Assembly (NCBI RefSeq): GCF_013761175.1
Contig: NZ_JACDUR010000005.1
Span: 654,970-718,969, forward strand
Origin: Nonomuraea soli
GTDB lineage: Bacteria > Actinomycetota > Actinomycetes > Streptosporangiales > Streptosporangiaceae
Length of the DNA: 64,000 nucleotides
Direction of reading: 5' to 3'
Both the position numbers and the translations under genes were made by a program. How positions within the stretch are numbered: position 1 is the stretch's first letter; each line of letters starts with the position of its first letter. This document shows, in pieces, positions 7,760-16,333 of the stretch. Under the pieces are notes generated by a model that was not told the origin of the DNA, did not search any database, and worked only from the letters and a program-made list of their open reading frames with translations.

Positions 7760-8739
7760 GCGCGGACCGAGCCTCGTTCGACCAGCGTCGGCTGCTGCAG
7801 CACCCGCCGGCGGCGCGTGGCGCCGTCTGCGGCGGCCACCCCGAGACGGACCGACGCGCGCACGATGCCGTCGATGTCCCAGTCGACCGTGGTGAGCCCC
7901 GGGCTCAGCAGCGACGACACCGGATGGTTGTCGTATCCCATGACGGAGATGTCGCCCGGGATCGACAGCCCCAGCGACTCCGCCGCCGCGTACACCCCGT
8001 AGGCGATGGAGTCGGCGAAGCAGAACACCGCCGTGACCGCACCCTCGGCGAGCACCTCGCGCGCGGCCTCGGTGGCCCCTGCCAGGTCGTGGGGTGCGGT
8101 CGACACCGAGATCGACAGCCCCAGCCGCTCCCCCTCGGCCAGCACGTGCACGTCGGCCGGGCGGTCGGGGGTGCTGGTCATGGTCGAGGTGAGCAGGGCG
8201 ATGGCGCGGTGTCCCTGCGAGCGCAGGTGCTCCAGGGCCAGCGTGACGCCGCGCCGGTTGTCGAAGACGACCTCTCCGGTGGTGCCGGGCAGGGAGTCGC
8301 CGATGGCCACCACGGGCACCGACTCGGCCAGTTGTGCCCAGAAGGGCGCCGCGGGGTCGACGGGCTGCACGATCATCGCGTCGACCCGCTGGTCACGAAG
8401 TTGCTGGGCGAGCGAGCGCTGGCGCTCGGGGTCGCCGGCGGCGTCGAGGATGAGGGCGTAGCGGTCCTGGCCCAGCAGGCCCCGCCCGATGCCCACCGCG
8501 AGGGCCTGCTGCCACAGGTCTTCGAGCGAGCCGGACAACATCCCGATCGTGCCGGTCTTCCCGCTGGCCAGGGCTCTGGCGATGGGGTCGGCTTCGTAGC
8601 CGAGTTCGGCGGCGGCGGCTTTGACACGCTCCATCGTCTCTTCTGAGACCTGCATACCGCGCAGCGCGTAGGACACGGCTGCCGGTGACAGACCCGTCGC
8701 CTGCGCCACCTCACGGATCGTCGCTCGTTTCCGCGGCAT
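7753..8739 (-). CDS. LacI-family transcriptional regulator
   Basis: The 328-residue protein has the LacI helix-turn-helix at the N-terminus (TIREVAQATGLSPAAVSYAL) and the hinge helix ADPIARALASGKTGTIGML. A periplasmic-binding-protein-like effector domain follows, with VMGYDNHPVSS near the end. The sequence LSPAAVSYALRG and the YAL in the recognition helix fit a regulator of sugar or other small-molecule catabolism. It is divergent from an amidohydrolase/cupin operon, and the intergenic region holds two TGAA-N4-TTCA palindromes. It therefore probably represses those genes and itself. The effector is unknown. Confidence 0.93.
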   Translation of the reverse strand: MPRKRATIREVAQATGLSPAAVSYALRGMQVSEETMERVKAAAAELGYEADPIARALASGKTGTIGMLSGSLEDLWQQALAVGIGRGLLGQDRYALILDAAGDPERQRSLAQQLRDQRVDAMIVQPVDPAAPFWAQLAESVPVVAIGDSLPGTTGEVVFDNRRGVTLALEHLRSQGHRAIALLTSTMTSTPDRPADVHVLAEGERLGLSISVSTAPHDLAGATEAAREVLAEGAVTAVFCFADSIAYGVYAAAESLGLSIPGDISVMGYDNHPVSSLLSPGLTTVDWDIDGIVRASVRLGVAAADGATRRRRVLQQPTLVERGSVRAR

Positions 8740-8774
8740 CCCGCAAGCCTAGCCCCCCATTGACACGAAAGGGG

Positions 8775-8813
8775 GTGAAGCGGTTCACTGAACCGTATCA
8801 CTGAATCGCTTCA
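8775..8813. promoter_or_regulatory. Two LacI-type operators
   Basis: GTGAAGCGGTTCAC at 8775-8788 and TGAATCGCTTCA at 8802-8813 are near-perfect palindromes of the TGAA-N4-TTCA type, typical of LacI-family sites. Their centres are about 26 bp apart. They lie between the divergent LacI gene and the amidohydrolase operon, so a single repressor could control both promoters. Confidence 0.7.
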
Positions 8814-8885
8814 CATGGACGTCTTCCCAGAGTGAGGCGTTTGCCTATAAAGTCAGTAGGAAATACATGGGATGGAGGTGGCCCG

Positions 8886-9710
8886 ATGGACGTGCACCAG
8901 CACTTGTGGACCCCCGCGTTCGTCGCGGCCCTGCGCGCTCGCACGCGCCCGCCCTACCTCGACGGGTGGACCCTCCTGCTCGACGGCGAACCGCCGTACG
9001 AGGTCGACCCCGCCGATCACGACCCGGCCAAGCGCGAGACCCCGGCGATCCTGTCGTTGTCGAGCCCGCTCGGCATCGAGGCGCTGCCGCCGGAGGAGGC
9101 CTGGCCGCTCATCGACGCCTACCACGCCGACGTGCCGTACGGCTTCGAGCAGTGGGCGTCCACGTGCGTCAGCGAGCCCGACCCCGGCCGCCTGGCCGCC
9201 GACCTCGACGGCAAGGCCGGCCTGCAGCTTCCCGCGACGACGCTCCCCGACGACGCCCTGCTCGACGTGCTCACCGCCCACGACAAGCCGCTCTTCGTGC
9301 ACCCCGGTCCCGCCTCCGGCCACGCGCCGGCACCCTGGTGGCCCGCGCTGGTGCCGTACGTCCAGCAGATGCACGCGTCCTGGCACTTCTTCCACGCCGT
9401 CGTCCGCCCCCGCCACCCCCGCCTGCGCGTCTGCTTCGCCCTGCTGGCGGGGCTCGCGCCCCTGCACTCGGAACGGCTGATCACCCGCGGCGGACCGTCA
9501 CGGGGCCGCCTGGACCGCGACTTCTTCGTGGAGACCTCCAGCTACGGCCCCAAGGCGATCGACGCGATCGTGCGCGAGCTGGGCGTCGACGTCGTCGTCA
9601 ACGGCTCCGACGCGCCGTACGCGAGCGCACCGGAAACGGGCCTCGGCGCCGCGGCCGACCACGCCATCCGAGAGACCAACCCCCTGCGATTGATGAGAGG
9701 AGACAGGTAA
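8886..9710 (+). CDS. Amidohydrolase-2 family metal-dependent hydrolase/decarboxylase
   Basis: The ATG at 8886 has GGAGG seven bases upstream; the protein is 274 residues. The HxH metal motif is right at the N-terminus (MDVHQHLW). A third histidine ligand candidate is in LFVHPGP at about residue 140, and the catalytic Asp candidate is in VVNGSDAPYAS near the end. This is the TIM-barrel layout of the amidohydrolase-2/ACMSD group, which includes decarboxylases and lactone hydrolases. The gene immediately precedes a cupin dioxygenase and is probably repressed by the divergent LacI regulator. The substrate is unknown. Confidence 0.85.
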   Translation: MDVHQHLWTPAFVAALRARTRPPYLDGWTLLLDGEPPYEVDPADHDPAKRETPAILSLSSPLGIEALPPEEAWPLIDAYHADVPYGFEQWASTCVSEPDPGRLAADLDGKAGLQLPATTLPDDALLDVLTAHDKPLFVHPGPASGHAPAPWWPALVPYVQQMHASWHFFHAVVRPRHPRLRVCFALLAGLAPLHSERLITRGGPSRGRLDRDFFVETSSYGPKAIDAIVRELGVDVVVNGSDAPYASAPETGLGAAADHAIRETNPLRLMRGDR

Positions 9711-10205
9711 GTGAACACGCTCCCCGAGCGCAACCTCGACCGGAGGGAGCTGCGGGACCTGGTCGACGAGCTGGCAGCCGACCCGGCGCAGTGGCAGGAC
9801 CAGGTGGAGTTCCCTGAAGGCGGCGGCCGGCACTACGCCTCGCTCTACCGCGACGCCTATGTGGACGTGTGGCTGCTGTGCTGGCGCCCGGAAGACGACA
9901 CCGGCTGGCACGACCACGACATCTCCTCGGGCGCCGTGACCGTCGTGCAGGGGGCGCTGCTGGAGTGCAACCCGCGCATCGGCGGCGAGCACCTGGAGAC
10001 GGTGGTGTCCGAAGGTCAGTCGTTCTCCTTCGGACCCGATCACATCCACCGCCTGACCGGCGCGATCGACAAGAGCGTCTCGATCCACGCCTACTCGCCG
10101 CCGTTGTGGCGCCTGGGTCAGTACTCCATCGACGACACCGGCCTGATGCGCCGGGTGTCGGTGAGCTACGCCGACGAGCTGCGGCCTATCGACGCCGTTG
10201 CGTGA
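9711..10205 (+). CDS. Cysteine-dioxygenase-like cupin
   Basis: A 164-residue protein with a GTG start directly after the amidohydrolase stop; GGAGA sits upstream. The single-domain cupin carries the iron-binding HxH in TGWHDHDISSG and the second histidine in SIHAYSPPL. SFGPDHIHR lies between them. This pattern matches bacterial cysteine dioxygenase/3-mercaptopropionate dioxygenase type proteins, which oxidise a thiol to the sulfinate with Fe(II) and O2. The pairing with an amidohydrolase suggests a two-step catabolic route in one operon. The coding end overlaps the convergent GDPD gene by 20 bp. Confidence 0.85.
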   Translation: MNTLPERNLDRRELRDLVDELAADPAQWQDQVEFPEGGGRHYASLYRDAYVDVWLLCWRPEDDTGWHDHDISSGAVTVVQGALLECNPRIGGEHLETVVSEGQSFSFGPDHIHRLTGAIDKSVSIHAYSPPLWRLGQYSIDDTGLMRRVSVSYADELRPIDAVA

Positions 10206-11256
10206 TCACGGCCCTGCCCATCGACGGGTCGTCGCAGAACGCTCCGTCGATGCCGAGGTCGAGCAGCCTGCCGAGCCAGCCCATCACGTCTCCGGTGGCG
10301 CGGGGGTAGACCGGGCTGGCCGGATTGCCCAGCCGGTGGTCTGCGGGTAGCTGGGAGTTCTCGTTGCGGATGGTCCACACGTGCACGGCGAGCCGCCGCC
10401 GGTGGGCGTCCTGGACCAGCGTGGTCGGAGGCAGGAGGCGGCCGTCGGCCCCGACGGGGATCACCCGGCGGGTGTCGACGCCGATGCCGTCTGCGTAGGC
10501 GGCGACCTCGCGCAGCCCGTCGGGGGTGACGAGGTCGTCGTAGCCGCGCGGGTCCCCCGAGACCACCCAGTCGTACGGCCTTCCGCCGAAGGTCATGAGC
10601 TGGATGAGCGGGTAGCGGGTTTTGCCGTGCAGGTCGCGCAGGTTGGCGGTCTCGAAGGACTGGATGAAGGCCTTGCGCACCCGGTGGCGGCCGAGCACCT
10701 CGAGCAGCGGCTCCTCCAGCGACAGGTTGATCGAGTCGAAGTAGGTCGGGTGCTTGGTCTCGGGGTAGACGCCGACCCCGTGGCGTTCGGCCAGCTGCAC
10801 GACCTCCTCGAAGGTCGGGATCTCGGCCAGGCCGTCGAAGGCGGTGTTGCCGGGCCGCAGGTCAGGCACCCGCTCCTTGGCCCGCAGGGTCTTCAGCTCG
10901 GCGAGGGTGAAGTCCTCGGTGAACCAGCCGGTGACGGGGCGGCCGTCGATCGTCTTGGTGGTACGGCGGGCGGCGAACTCGGGGCGCGCGGCCACGTCGG
11001 TGGTGCCCGAGATCTCGTTCTCGTGCCTGGCGACCAGGACGTGGTCCTTGGTCGAGACGAGGTCGGGCTCGATGTAGTCGGCGCCCATGGCGATGGCCGC
11101 CTCGTACGACAGCAGCGTGTGCTCCGGGCGGTGGGCGCTGGCGCCCCGGTGCGCGATGACGATGGGATCGCCGCTGCGGCGATCGGCGACGGCGGGCTCG
11201 GGTTGGATCAGCACGACCGCGACGGTAACACCGGCGATCAACCTGCGCAGGATCAT
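10186..11256 (-). CDS. Secreted glycerophosphodiester phosphodiesterase
   Basis: A protein of 356 residues with an N-terminal signal peptide (MILRRLIAGVTVAVVLIQP...AVA, cleavage near residue 24). The GDPD catalytic set is complete: IAHRGASAHRPEHT (HR, E), ADYIEPDLVSTKD (ExD), and HEN. A C-terminal DGAFCDDPSMG follows. It has the insert of GlpQ-type periplasmic/secreted enzymes. It hydrolyses glycerophosphodiesters to glycerol-3-phosphate and an alcohol, and supplies phosphate or carbon. No Pho box was identified. It is convergent with the cupin gene. Confidence 0.93.
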   Translation of the reverse strand: MILRRLIAGVTVAVVLIQPEPAVADRRSGDPIVIAHRGASAHRPEHTLLSYEAAIAMGADYIEPDLVSTKDHVLVARHENEISGTTDVAARPEFAARRTTKTIDGRPVTGWFTEDFTLAELKTLRAKERVPDLRPGNTAFDGLAEIPTFEEVVQLAERHGVGVYPETKHPTYFDSINLSLEEPLLEVLGRHRVRKAFIQSFETANLRDLHGKTRYPLIQLMTFGGRPYDWVVSGDPRGYDDLVTPDGLREVAAYADGIGVDTRRVIPVGADGRLLPPTTLVQDAHRRRLAVHVWTIRNENSQLPADHRLGNPASPVYPRATGDVMGWLGRLLDLGIDGAFCDDPSMGRAVITQRRR

Positions 11257-11276
11257 GCGCGGGAGGTTAGGGCGGC

Positions 11277-11906
11277 TCAGTGACGGCTGAGCACACAGCA
11301 GGTGGAGCAGGGCTCAACATCCGGCAGCGTGACCCACAGGCAGCAGGTGCGGCGCAGGTAGCGGGTGCCGTCGCTCTGGATCAGCCCGTCGACGGGCGGC
11401 CCGATCCGCTCCAGCAGGCTCATGTAGTCGCCCGGCACCTGGTCGCGCAGCGGGTGGGCGAAGGCCTCGGCGGTGGAGCCCCACAGGGTGCGCTCCCCCA
11501 CCCTGGCCAGCGTGGAGATGCGCTTGATCAGCGGTTCCTGCGATTCCAGCAGGGCGGGCCGGATGCCGTCGACGTCGGTCCAGGTGACGGCGGTGGCGCC
11601 GACGGTGACGCCGGCGGGCGAGACCTTGAACCAGGTGTCGTCGAAGCGCATGACGGGGACCTGGCCGTCGAGGGCCCAGCCGACGGCCATGGGCATGGTG
11701 TGCCAGTAGGAGTAGGTCTTCCAGAACAGCGCCGCCCCGACGTGGCGCGGCGCGCCCCAGCGGTCGGCGGTCTGCTGGATCAGGTCGTCGAGGGGCATCG
11801 CCGAGACAGGGGTCCAGGTCTCGTCGGGTTCGATGACGAGGCTCGGCACGACGCCGAGCACGCCCTGGCGGGCCTCCGCGAACTTCTCGAGCACACCGGT
11901 GAGCAT
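11277..11906 (-). CDS. FhuF-like siderophore-iron reductase, [2Fe-2S] type
   Basis: 209 residues from the ATG at 11906. The C-terminus carries the atypical FhuF cluster motif CC-x(10)-C-x(2)-C(C), seen as RRTCCLWVTLPDVEPCSTCC, which ligates a [2Fe-2S] centre. An upstream RYLRRTCC arginine pair matches the family. FhuF proteins reduce ferric siderophores in the cytosol to release iron. A 19-bp DmdR/IdeR-type iron box lies five bases upstream of the start, so iron repression is predicted independently of the MFS gene before it. The siderophore uptake genes near 60 kb are possible partners. Confidence 0.88.
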   Translation of the reverse strand: MLTGVLEKFAEARQGVLGVVPSLVIEPDETWTPVSAMPLDDLIQQTADRWGAPRHVGAALFWKTYSYWHTMPMAVGWALDGQVPVMRFDDTWFKVSPAGVTVGATAVTWTDVDGIRPALLESQEPLIKRISTLARVGERTLWGSTAEAFAHPLRDQVPGDYMSLLERIGPPVDGLIQSDGTRYLRRTCCLWVTLPDVEPCSTCCVLSRH

Positions 11907-11911
11907 GAAGC

Positions 11912-11930
11912 CATGGTAAGCCTTACCTAA
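11912..11930 (-). promoter_or_regulatory. Iron box (DmdR/IdeR-type) before the fhuF-like gene
   Basis: The minus-strand sequence TTAGGTAAGGCTTACCATG matches the published DmdR/IdeR consensus TTAGGTTAGGCTAACCTAA at 15 of 19 positions. It overlaps the MFS stop codon (11927-11929) and ends just before the FhuF-like start. This placement would block transcription or initiation of the ferric-reductase gene under iron-replete conditions. Confidence 0.75.
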
Positions 11931-13069
11931 GCTCGTGCGGCCAGCCACCCCACCACTGCCTGCACGCCGCAGAAGACCAGGCCGGTCAGCAGCGGCACCG
12001 TCCAGGCTCCGCTCGACTCGCGCAGCGCTCCGACGAGCACCGGGCCGATGGCGGCGAGCACGTAACCCACCGACTGCGCCACGGCCGACAACGCGGTGAC
12101 GGAGGTGGGATCGGAACCCCGGTTGGTGATGATGAGCAGGGCCAGCGCGAGCGTCGCCCCCTGCCCGATCCCGAGCACGATCATCCACAACCACGGCAGG
12201 GTCGTGGGTGCGAGGAGCACGCCGAGGTAGCCCGTGGCGGTGAGCGCGGTGGCGCCCAGCACGTGCGGCACCTGTGAGGCGCGTCCTCCGGCGTGCATGG
12301 GCGCGCCGAAGGTGCCGACGACCTGCGCCAGGGCTGACAGGCTGAGCAGGTATCCGGCGTGTTCTGGGGTGACGCCCGACTCCAGGAAGATGGTGGGCAG
12401 CCAGGCGAGCGTCACGTAGAAGGTCAGCGACTGCACGCCCATGAAGGCGGTGATGTACCAGGTGGTGCGGTTGCGCAGGATGGCGCGGAAGGGCCGGGTC
12501 GCGACCTGGGGATCGGGGCGCCTGCGCAACGTCTGGGGCAGCCACAGCAGCGCGCCGAGCAGCGCGGGCACCGCCGCGAGCGCCGAGACGCCGCGCCAGT
12601 CGAGGCCCGTCCACCGCTCCATGGGGATCGCCAGGCCGCTGGCGATGGCCGCGCCGATGACGAGGGCCGAGACGTAGACGCTGGTGAACAGGCCGACGCG
12701 GTCGGGGAAGTGGTGCTTGACCACGCCGGGCATGACCACGTTCATGATCGCGATGGCGGTGCCGGCCACGGCGGCTCCGCCGTACAGGAGCACGGGACCG
12801 TCGAGGCTGCGCACGATCACGCCGGCGGCCAGGAGCAGCAGGCCGAACAGCAGCGTGCGGTCGACGCCGAGGCGGCGGGCCAGCACGGGCGTGGCCACGC
12901 CGCACACGCCGAGGCAGACCACCATCACCGTGGTGATCGCGCCTCCGCCCGCGGGGCTGAGGCCGACGTCGGTCATGATCTCGTCGAGCAGGGGGGAAAT
13001 GCCCGCCAGTGCGGGCCGCAGGTTGAGCGCGGCCAGGACCAGCCCGGCCACCAGAAGCACGAATCTCAC
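11927..13069 (-). CDS. MFS transporter, CynX/NimT type
   Basis: A 380-residue protein with about 12 hydrophobic segments. The start (MRFVLLVAGLVLAALNLRPAL) is typical of the cyanate/2-nitroimidazole porter subfamily, in which a short N-terminus leads into helix 1 with NLRP. The start lies 8 bp after the ABC ATPase stop, so it is the last gene of a five-gene operon. It could export or import the compound handled by the ABC system. The substrate is unknown. Confidence 0.88.
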   Translation of the reverse strand: MRFVLLVAGLVLAALNLRPALAGISPLLDEIMTDVGLSPAGGGAITTVMVVCLGVCGVATPVLARRLGVDRTLLFGLLLLAAGVIVRSLDGPVLLYGGAAVAGTAIAIMNVVMPGVVKHHFPDRVGLFTSVYVSALVIGAAIASGLAIPMERWTGLDWRGVSALAAVPALLGALLWLPQTLRRRPDPQVATRPFRAILRNRTTWYITAFMGVQSLTFYVTLAWLPTIFLESGVTPEHAGYLLSLSALAQVVGTFGAPMHAGGRASQVPHVLGATALTATGYLGVLLAPTTLPWLWMIVLGIGQGATLALALLIITNRGSDPTSVTALSAVAQSVGYVLAAIGPVLVGALRESSGAWTVPLLTGLVFCGVQAVVGWLAARA

Positions 13070-13077
13070 AATGGCGG

Positions 13078-13839
13078 TTATTGTTTCGTGCGCTGGATCT
13101 GCGCGTAGACGTGCCCCCTCAGTTCGGCGAACCTGGGCAGCGAGCGGGTGGTCAGCTGGTCGCGCTCGGCGGGCAGGTCGATCTTGAGGTCCTCCAGCAC
13201 GGTGGTGGGCGAGGCCGAGAGCACGATCACGCGACGGCCCAGGTAGACCGCCTCGTCGATGTCGTGGGTGATGAACAGCACGGTCATCTCCAGTCGCTGC
13301 CAGAGCCGCAGGATCAGGTCCTCGAGGTCGGCGCGGGTCTGGGCGTCGACGGCGGCGAACGGCTCGTCCATGAGCAGCAGGCTCGGCTCGTAGGCGACGG
13401 CGCGGGCGATCGCCACCCGCTGCTGCATGCCGCCCGACAGCTGCCAGGGGTGCGCGTCGTGCGCGCCGGCGAGGCCGACGGCCTCCAGCGACTCCGTCAC
13501 CAGCTCGGTGCGTCTGGCCCGGTCGAGGCCCTTCTCCTTGAGCGGCAGCTCGACGTTCTGCCGCACGGTGAGCCAGGGGAACAGGCTCCTGCCGTACTCC
13601 TGGAAGACGACCGCCGTGTGCTCGGGAGGCCCGGTCACCGGCCGTCCGGCGACCCTGACCTGTCCTTCGTACGGCAGCAGCCCGGCGACGCAGCGCAGCA
13701 GCGTGGTCTTGCCGCAGCCGGAGGGCCCGACGACGCAGACCAGCTCGCCCGCGTCGACCTGGAGCGAGAGGCGGTCCAGCGCCGTGACGGTGCGGCCGCG
13801 GCCCTGGTAGGTCTTGGTCAGATCGATGAGCTCAAGCAC
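13078..13839 (-). CDS. ABC transporter ATPase, NitT/TauT (SsuB) family
   Basis: A 253-residue ATPase with Walker A GPSGCGKTTLL, Q-loop VVFQEYGRSLFPWLTV, signature LSGGMQQR, Walker B LLLMDEPFAAVD and H-loop FITHD. The Q-loop form (…LFPWLTV.QNV) is that of SsuB/TauB-type importers for nitrate, sulfonate or aromatic substrates. Its start overlaps the preceding permease stop by 8 bp. It energises the two permeases encoded upstream. Confidence 0.93.
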   Translation of the reverse strand: MLELIDLTKTYQGRGRTVTALDRLSLQVDAGELVCVVGPSGCGKTTLLRCVAGLLPYEGQVRVAGRPVTGPPEHTAVVFQEYGRSLFPWLTVRQNVELPLKEKGLDRARRTELVTESLEAVGLAGAHDAHPWQLSGGMQQRVAIARAVAYEPSLLLMDEPFAAVDAQTRADLEDLILRLWQRLEMTVLFITHDIDEAVYLGRRVIVLSASPTTVLEDLKIDLPAERDQLTTRSLPRFAELRGHVYAQIQRTKQ

Positions 13840-14554
13840 GGTGATACCAGGCCAGGACTCGCTTTTCGACCATACGGAACACCAGCGACAACCCCCATCC
13901 GATGAGGCCCAGCAGCACGATTCCGCTCCACATCTCGGCGATCTGGAAGCCCCGCTGGAACAGCACGATCGTGAAGCCCAGGCCGCTGCTGCTGGCGAAC
14001 ATCTCGCTGATCACCATGAGGATGATCCCGATCGACAACGCCTGCCGCAGGCCGGCCATGATCTGCGGGCTGGCCGAGCGCAGCACCAGGTGGCGCAGGC
14101 GCACGCCGTACAACTTGCAGGTGTCGGCCAGCACCTCGTCGATGGCCCTGACGCCCTCGACGGTGTTGAGCAGGATCGGCCAGACACATCCCGAGACGAT
14201 CACCGCGACCTTCATCGCGTTGTCGATGCCCGCGAACAGCATGATCAGCGGCACCAGCACCGGCGGCGGGACCGCGCGGAAGAACTCCAGCACCGGCTCG
14301 GCCGCCGCGCGCAGCCCGCTCGACAGGCCGATCGCCACGCCGAGCCCGACGCCGATCACCCCGGCCAGCGTGTAGCCGGCCGCCAGCCTGGCCAGGCTCG
14401 GCAGCACGTCGGTCAGGACGCGCTCGGAGAACCAGGTCTCGGCGAAGGCCGCCGCCACCCGTCCGGGACTCGGCAGGTAGAACGAACCGCCGCTGACCAG
14501 CCACCACACGCCCACGAGCAGCAGCGGCACCGCGAGGGCGTTGACGACTCTCAT
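13832..14554 (-). CDS. ABC permease, NitT/TauT family
   Basis: 240 residues, beginning MRVVNALAVPLLLVGVWWLV, with six hydrophobic segments. The EAA loop region is seen in DEVLADTCKLYGVRLRHLVLRSASPQI. Its ATG overlaps the stop of the other permease (ATGA). The two permeases are different enough to form a heterodimer, unusual in this family, where one permease often homodimerises. Confidence 0.9.
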   Translation of the reverse strand: MRVVNALAVPLLLVGVWWLVSGGSFYLPSPGRVAAAFAETWFSERVLTDVLPSLARLAAGYTLAGVIGVGLGVAIGLSSGLRAAAEPVLEFFRAVPPPVLVPLIMLFAGIDNAMKVAVIVSGCVWPILLNTVEGVRAIDEVLADTCKLYGVRLRHLVLRSASPQIMAGLRQALSIGIILMVISEMFASSSGLGFTIVLFQRGFQIAEMWSGIVLLGLIGWGLSLVFRMVEKRVLAWYHRA

Positions 14555-15306
14555 GCCGCCACCTCCCTGCGCACCGACTGGTGCCACGACAGCACCCGCC
14601 GCTCCAGCGTCCGCACGCCCACGTTGACCGCGATGCCGATCAGCCCTGCCAGCACGATCAGCGCGTAGACCTGCGCCACCGCCCCGCTGGACTGGGCGAT
14701 CTGGATCTCCAGCCCGAGCCCCGGGCTGCCGATGACCAGCTCGGCGGTGATCGCCAGGATGAACGCCACCGCCGCGGCCAGCCGCAGCCCGGTCATGATG
14801 TACGGCAGAGCGGACGGCCACACCAGCCGCCGCATCCGCGTCCACGAGGAGAAGCCGTAGGAACGCGCCGTGTCCACCGCCACCGGATCGACGGCCGCCA
14901 CGCCGTACAGCACCTGGATGAGCACCTGCCAGAAGGAGGCGTACACCACGAGCAGCAGCGTGGAGCCCAGCGAGGCGCCGAACAGGAGCGTGGCGAGCGG
15001 GATGAGCGCCACCGACGGGATGGGCCGCAGGAACTCGACCGTGCTGTTGGTGGCCGCCCGCAGCCCTGGCACGGTGCCGATGACCATGCCGGCGGCCACG
15101 GCGGCGCAGAAGGCGATGCCCAGGCCGAGCGCCCAGCCGAGCAGGGTCTCGCCGAGCGCCGCCCAGAGCCCGGCGGTGACCAGCTGTCCGCCCAGGGTCC
15201 GGAGGATCTCCGAGGCGGGCGGCAGGAAGCGCTCGTCGACGAGCCCGAGCCGGGGCACGGCCTCCATCAGCAGCAGGAGGCCGGCCACGCCGTACAGGGA
15301 TCTCAT
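14551..15306 (-). CDS. ABC permease, NitT/TauT family
   Basis: 251 residues, starting MRSLYGVAGLLLLMEAVP. The EAA loop is around DPVAVDTARSYGFSSWTRMRR. Start and SBP stop overlap by four bases (ATGA), so it is translationally coupled. It acts with the adjacent permease, binding protein and ATPase as one importer in the cytoplasmic membrane. Confidence 0.9.
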   Translation of the reverse strand: MRSLYGVAGLLLLMEAVPRLGLVDERFLPPASEILRTLGGQLVTAGLWAALGETLLGWALGLGIAFCAAVAAGMVIGTVPGLRAATNSTVEFLRPIPSVALIPLATLLFGASLGSTLLLVVYASFWQVLIQVLYGVAAVDPVAVDTARSYGFSSWTRMRRLVWPSALPYIMTGLRLAAAVAFILAITAELVIGSPGLGLEIQIAQSSGAVAQVYALIVLAGLIGIAVNVGVRTLERRVLSWHQSVRREVAA

Positions 15307-16217
15307 TCCACCAGGCTCGGGACGCTCTTGAGCACGCCGTCGTTCTTGGCCATCTCCGCGATCGCGGTGACCGACTCCTTGTTGATCTCGGCGGGCCACT
15401 TGGGGAGCTTGATCTTGGCGATGACGTCCGGCGCGATCTTGGTGTAGGTCTTCAGCGTCTCGCGCACCTCGTCCGGATGCTCGGCGGCATAGGCGAGCGA
15501 CTCGTTGATGGCCTTGGCGAAGCGGCCGGACAGATCGGCGTCGGCCTTGCCGGTGGTGAAGTACATGGCGACCGTGAGGTTGGGCGTGGCCTCGGCGAAG
15601 TTCCACGCCACCGCGCGGGCGCCCTGCGAGAGCGCCTGGCTGACGAAGGGCTCGACCACCCAGATGGCGTCCACGCTGCCGTTCTGCAGGGCCGCGGGCG
15701 CGTCGGGGAAGGGCAGCTCGACGAACTGGATGCCGGACGGGTCGCCGCCCGCCTTGCGGACGGTGGCGCGGATGGTCGTGTCGCCGATGTTCTTGAGCTG
15801 GTTGACCGAGACCTTCTTGCCCGCCAGGTCGGCGGCGGACTGGATGGGGCTGTCGGCCTTGACCAGCACGGCGCTGAAGTCCTCACCTGGCGTGCCGGTC
15901 GAGGAGACGCCGTTGGCCACCACCTTCACGTCCAGACCCTGCTCCTTGGCGGCCAGCAGGGAGGTCACGTTGGCGAAGGCGAACTGGAACTGGTTGCTCA
16001 CCACCCCCGAGATGGCGGCGGCGCCGCCCTGGACCGGGGTGATCGTGAGGTCGATGTCGTGCTTGTCGAAGAAGCCCTTGGCCTTGCCGAGGTGGATGGG
16101 CGCGGTGTCGACGATCGCGATCACGCCCGCGTTGACCTTGTCCTTGCCCCCGGAGGTGTCTGTTGAGCCGCAGGCCGTCAGGGCGGCCAGTAAGACGACG
16201 GCTAAGACACGGCGCAT
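15303..16217 (-). CDS. NMT1/SsuA-type substrate-binding lipoprotein
   Basis: A 304-residue lipoprotein with lipobox LTAC at residues 14-17 after a short hydrophobic signal (MRRVLAVVLLAALTAC). GGAGG lies upstream of the ATG. The body shows the NMT1/THI5-like fold signature: APIHLGKAKGFFDKHDIDL, then QGGAAAISGVVSNQFQF and VDAIWVVEPF. It binds the substrate outside the membrane and delivers it to the two permeases. Divergent aryl-aldehyde dehydrogenase and IclR genes suggest an aromatic or aromatic-sulfonate substrate, but this is inference. Confidence 0.92.
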   Translation of the reverse strand: MRRVLAVVLLAALTACGSTDTSGGKDKVNAGVIAIVDTAPIHLGKAKGFFDKHDIDLTITPVQGGAAAISGVVSNQFQFAFANVTSLLAAKEQGLDVKVVANGVSSTGTPGEDFSAVLVKADSPIQSAADLAGKKVSVNQLKNIGDTTIRATVRKAGGDPSGIQFVELPFPDAPAALQNGSVDAIWVVEPFVSQALSQGARAVAWNFAEATPNLTVAMYFTTGKADADLSGRFAKAINESLAYAAEHPDEVRETLKTYTKIAPDVIAKIKLPKWPAEINKESVTAIAEMAKNDGVLKSVPSLVE

Positions 16218-16333
16218 CTCGCCTCCAGATTGTGTTCGCGATACGCACAGCCTGCCCGGTTGACGCCGTAAATGTCCACAGCTTAGCGTCACATTTGCGA
16301 CCAGGAGTTCGGTAGACGAACAAGGAGCCTCCC

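Noticed and set aside
11277..12905. 542-residue frame joining the FhuF-like gene to upstream sequence
   Set aside because: The upstream part is out-of-frame translation of the MFS gene; the FhuF-like homology begins at the ATG at 11906, next to the iron box.
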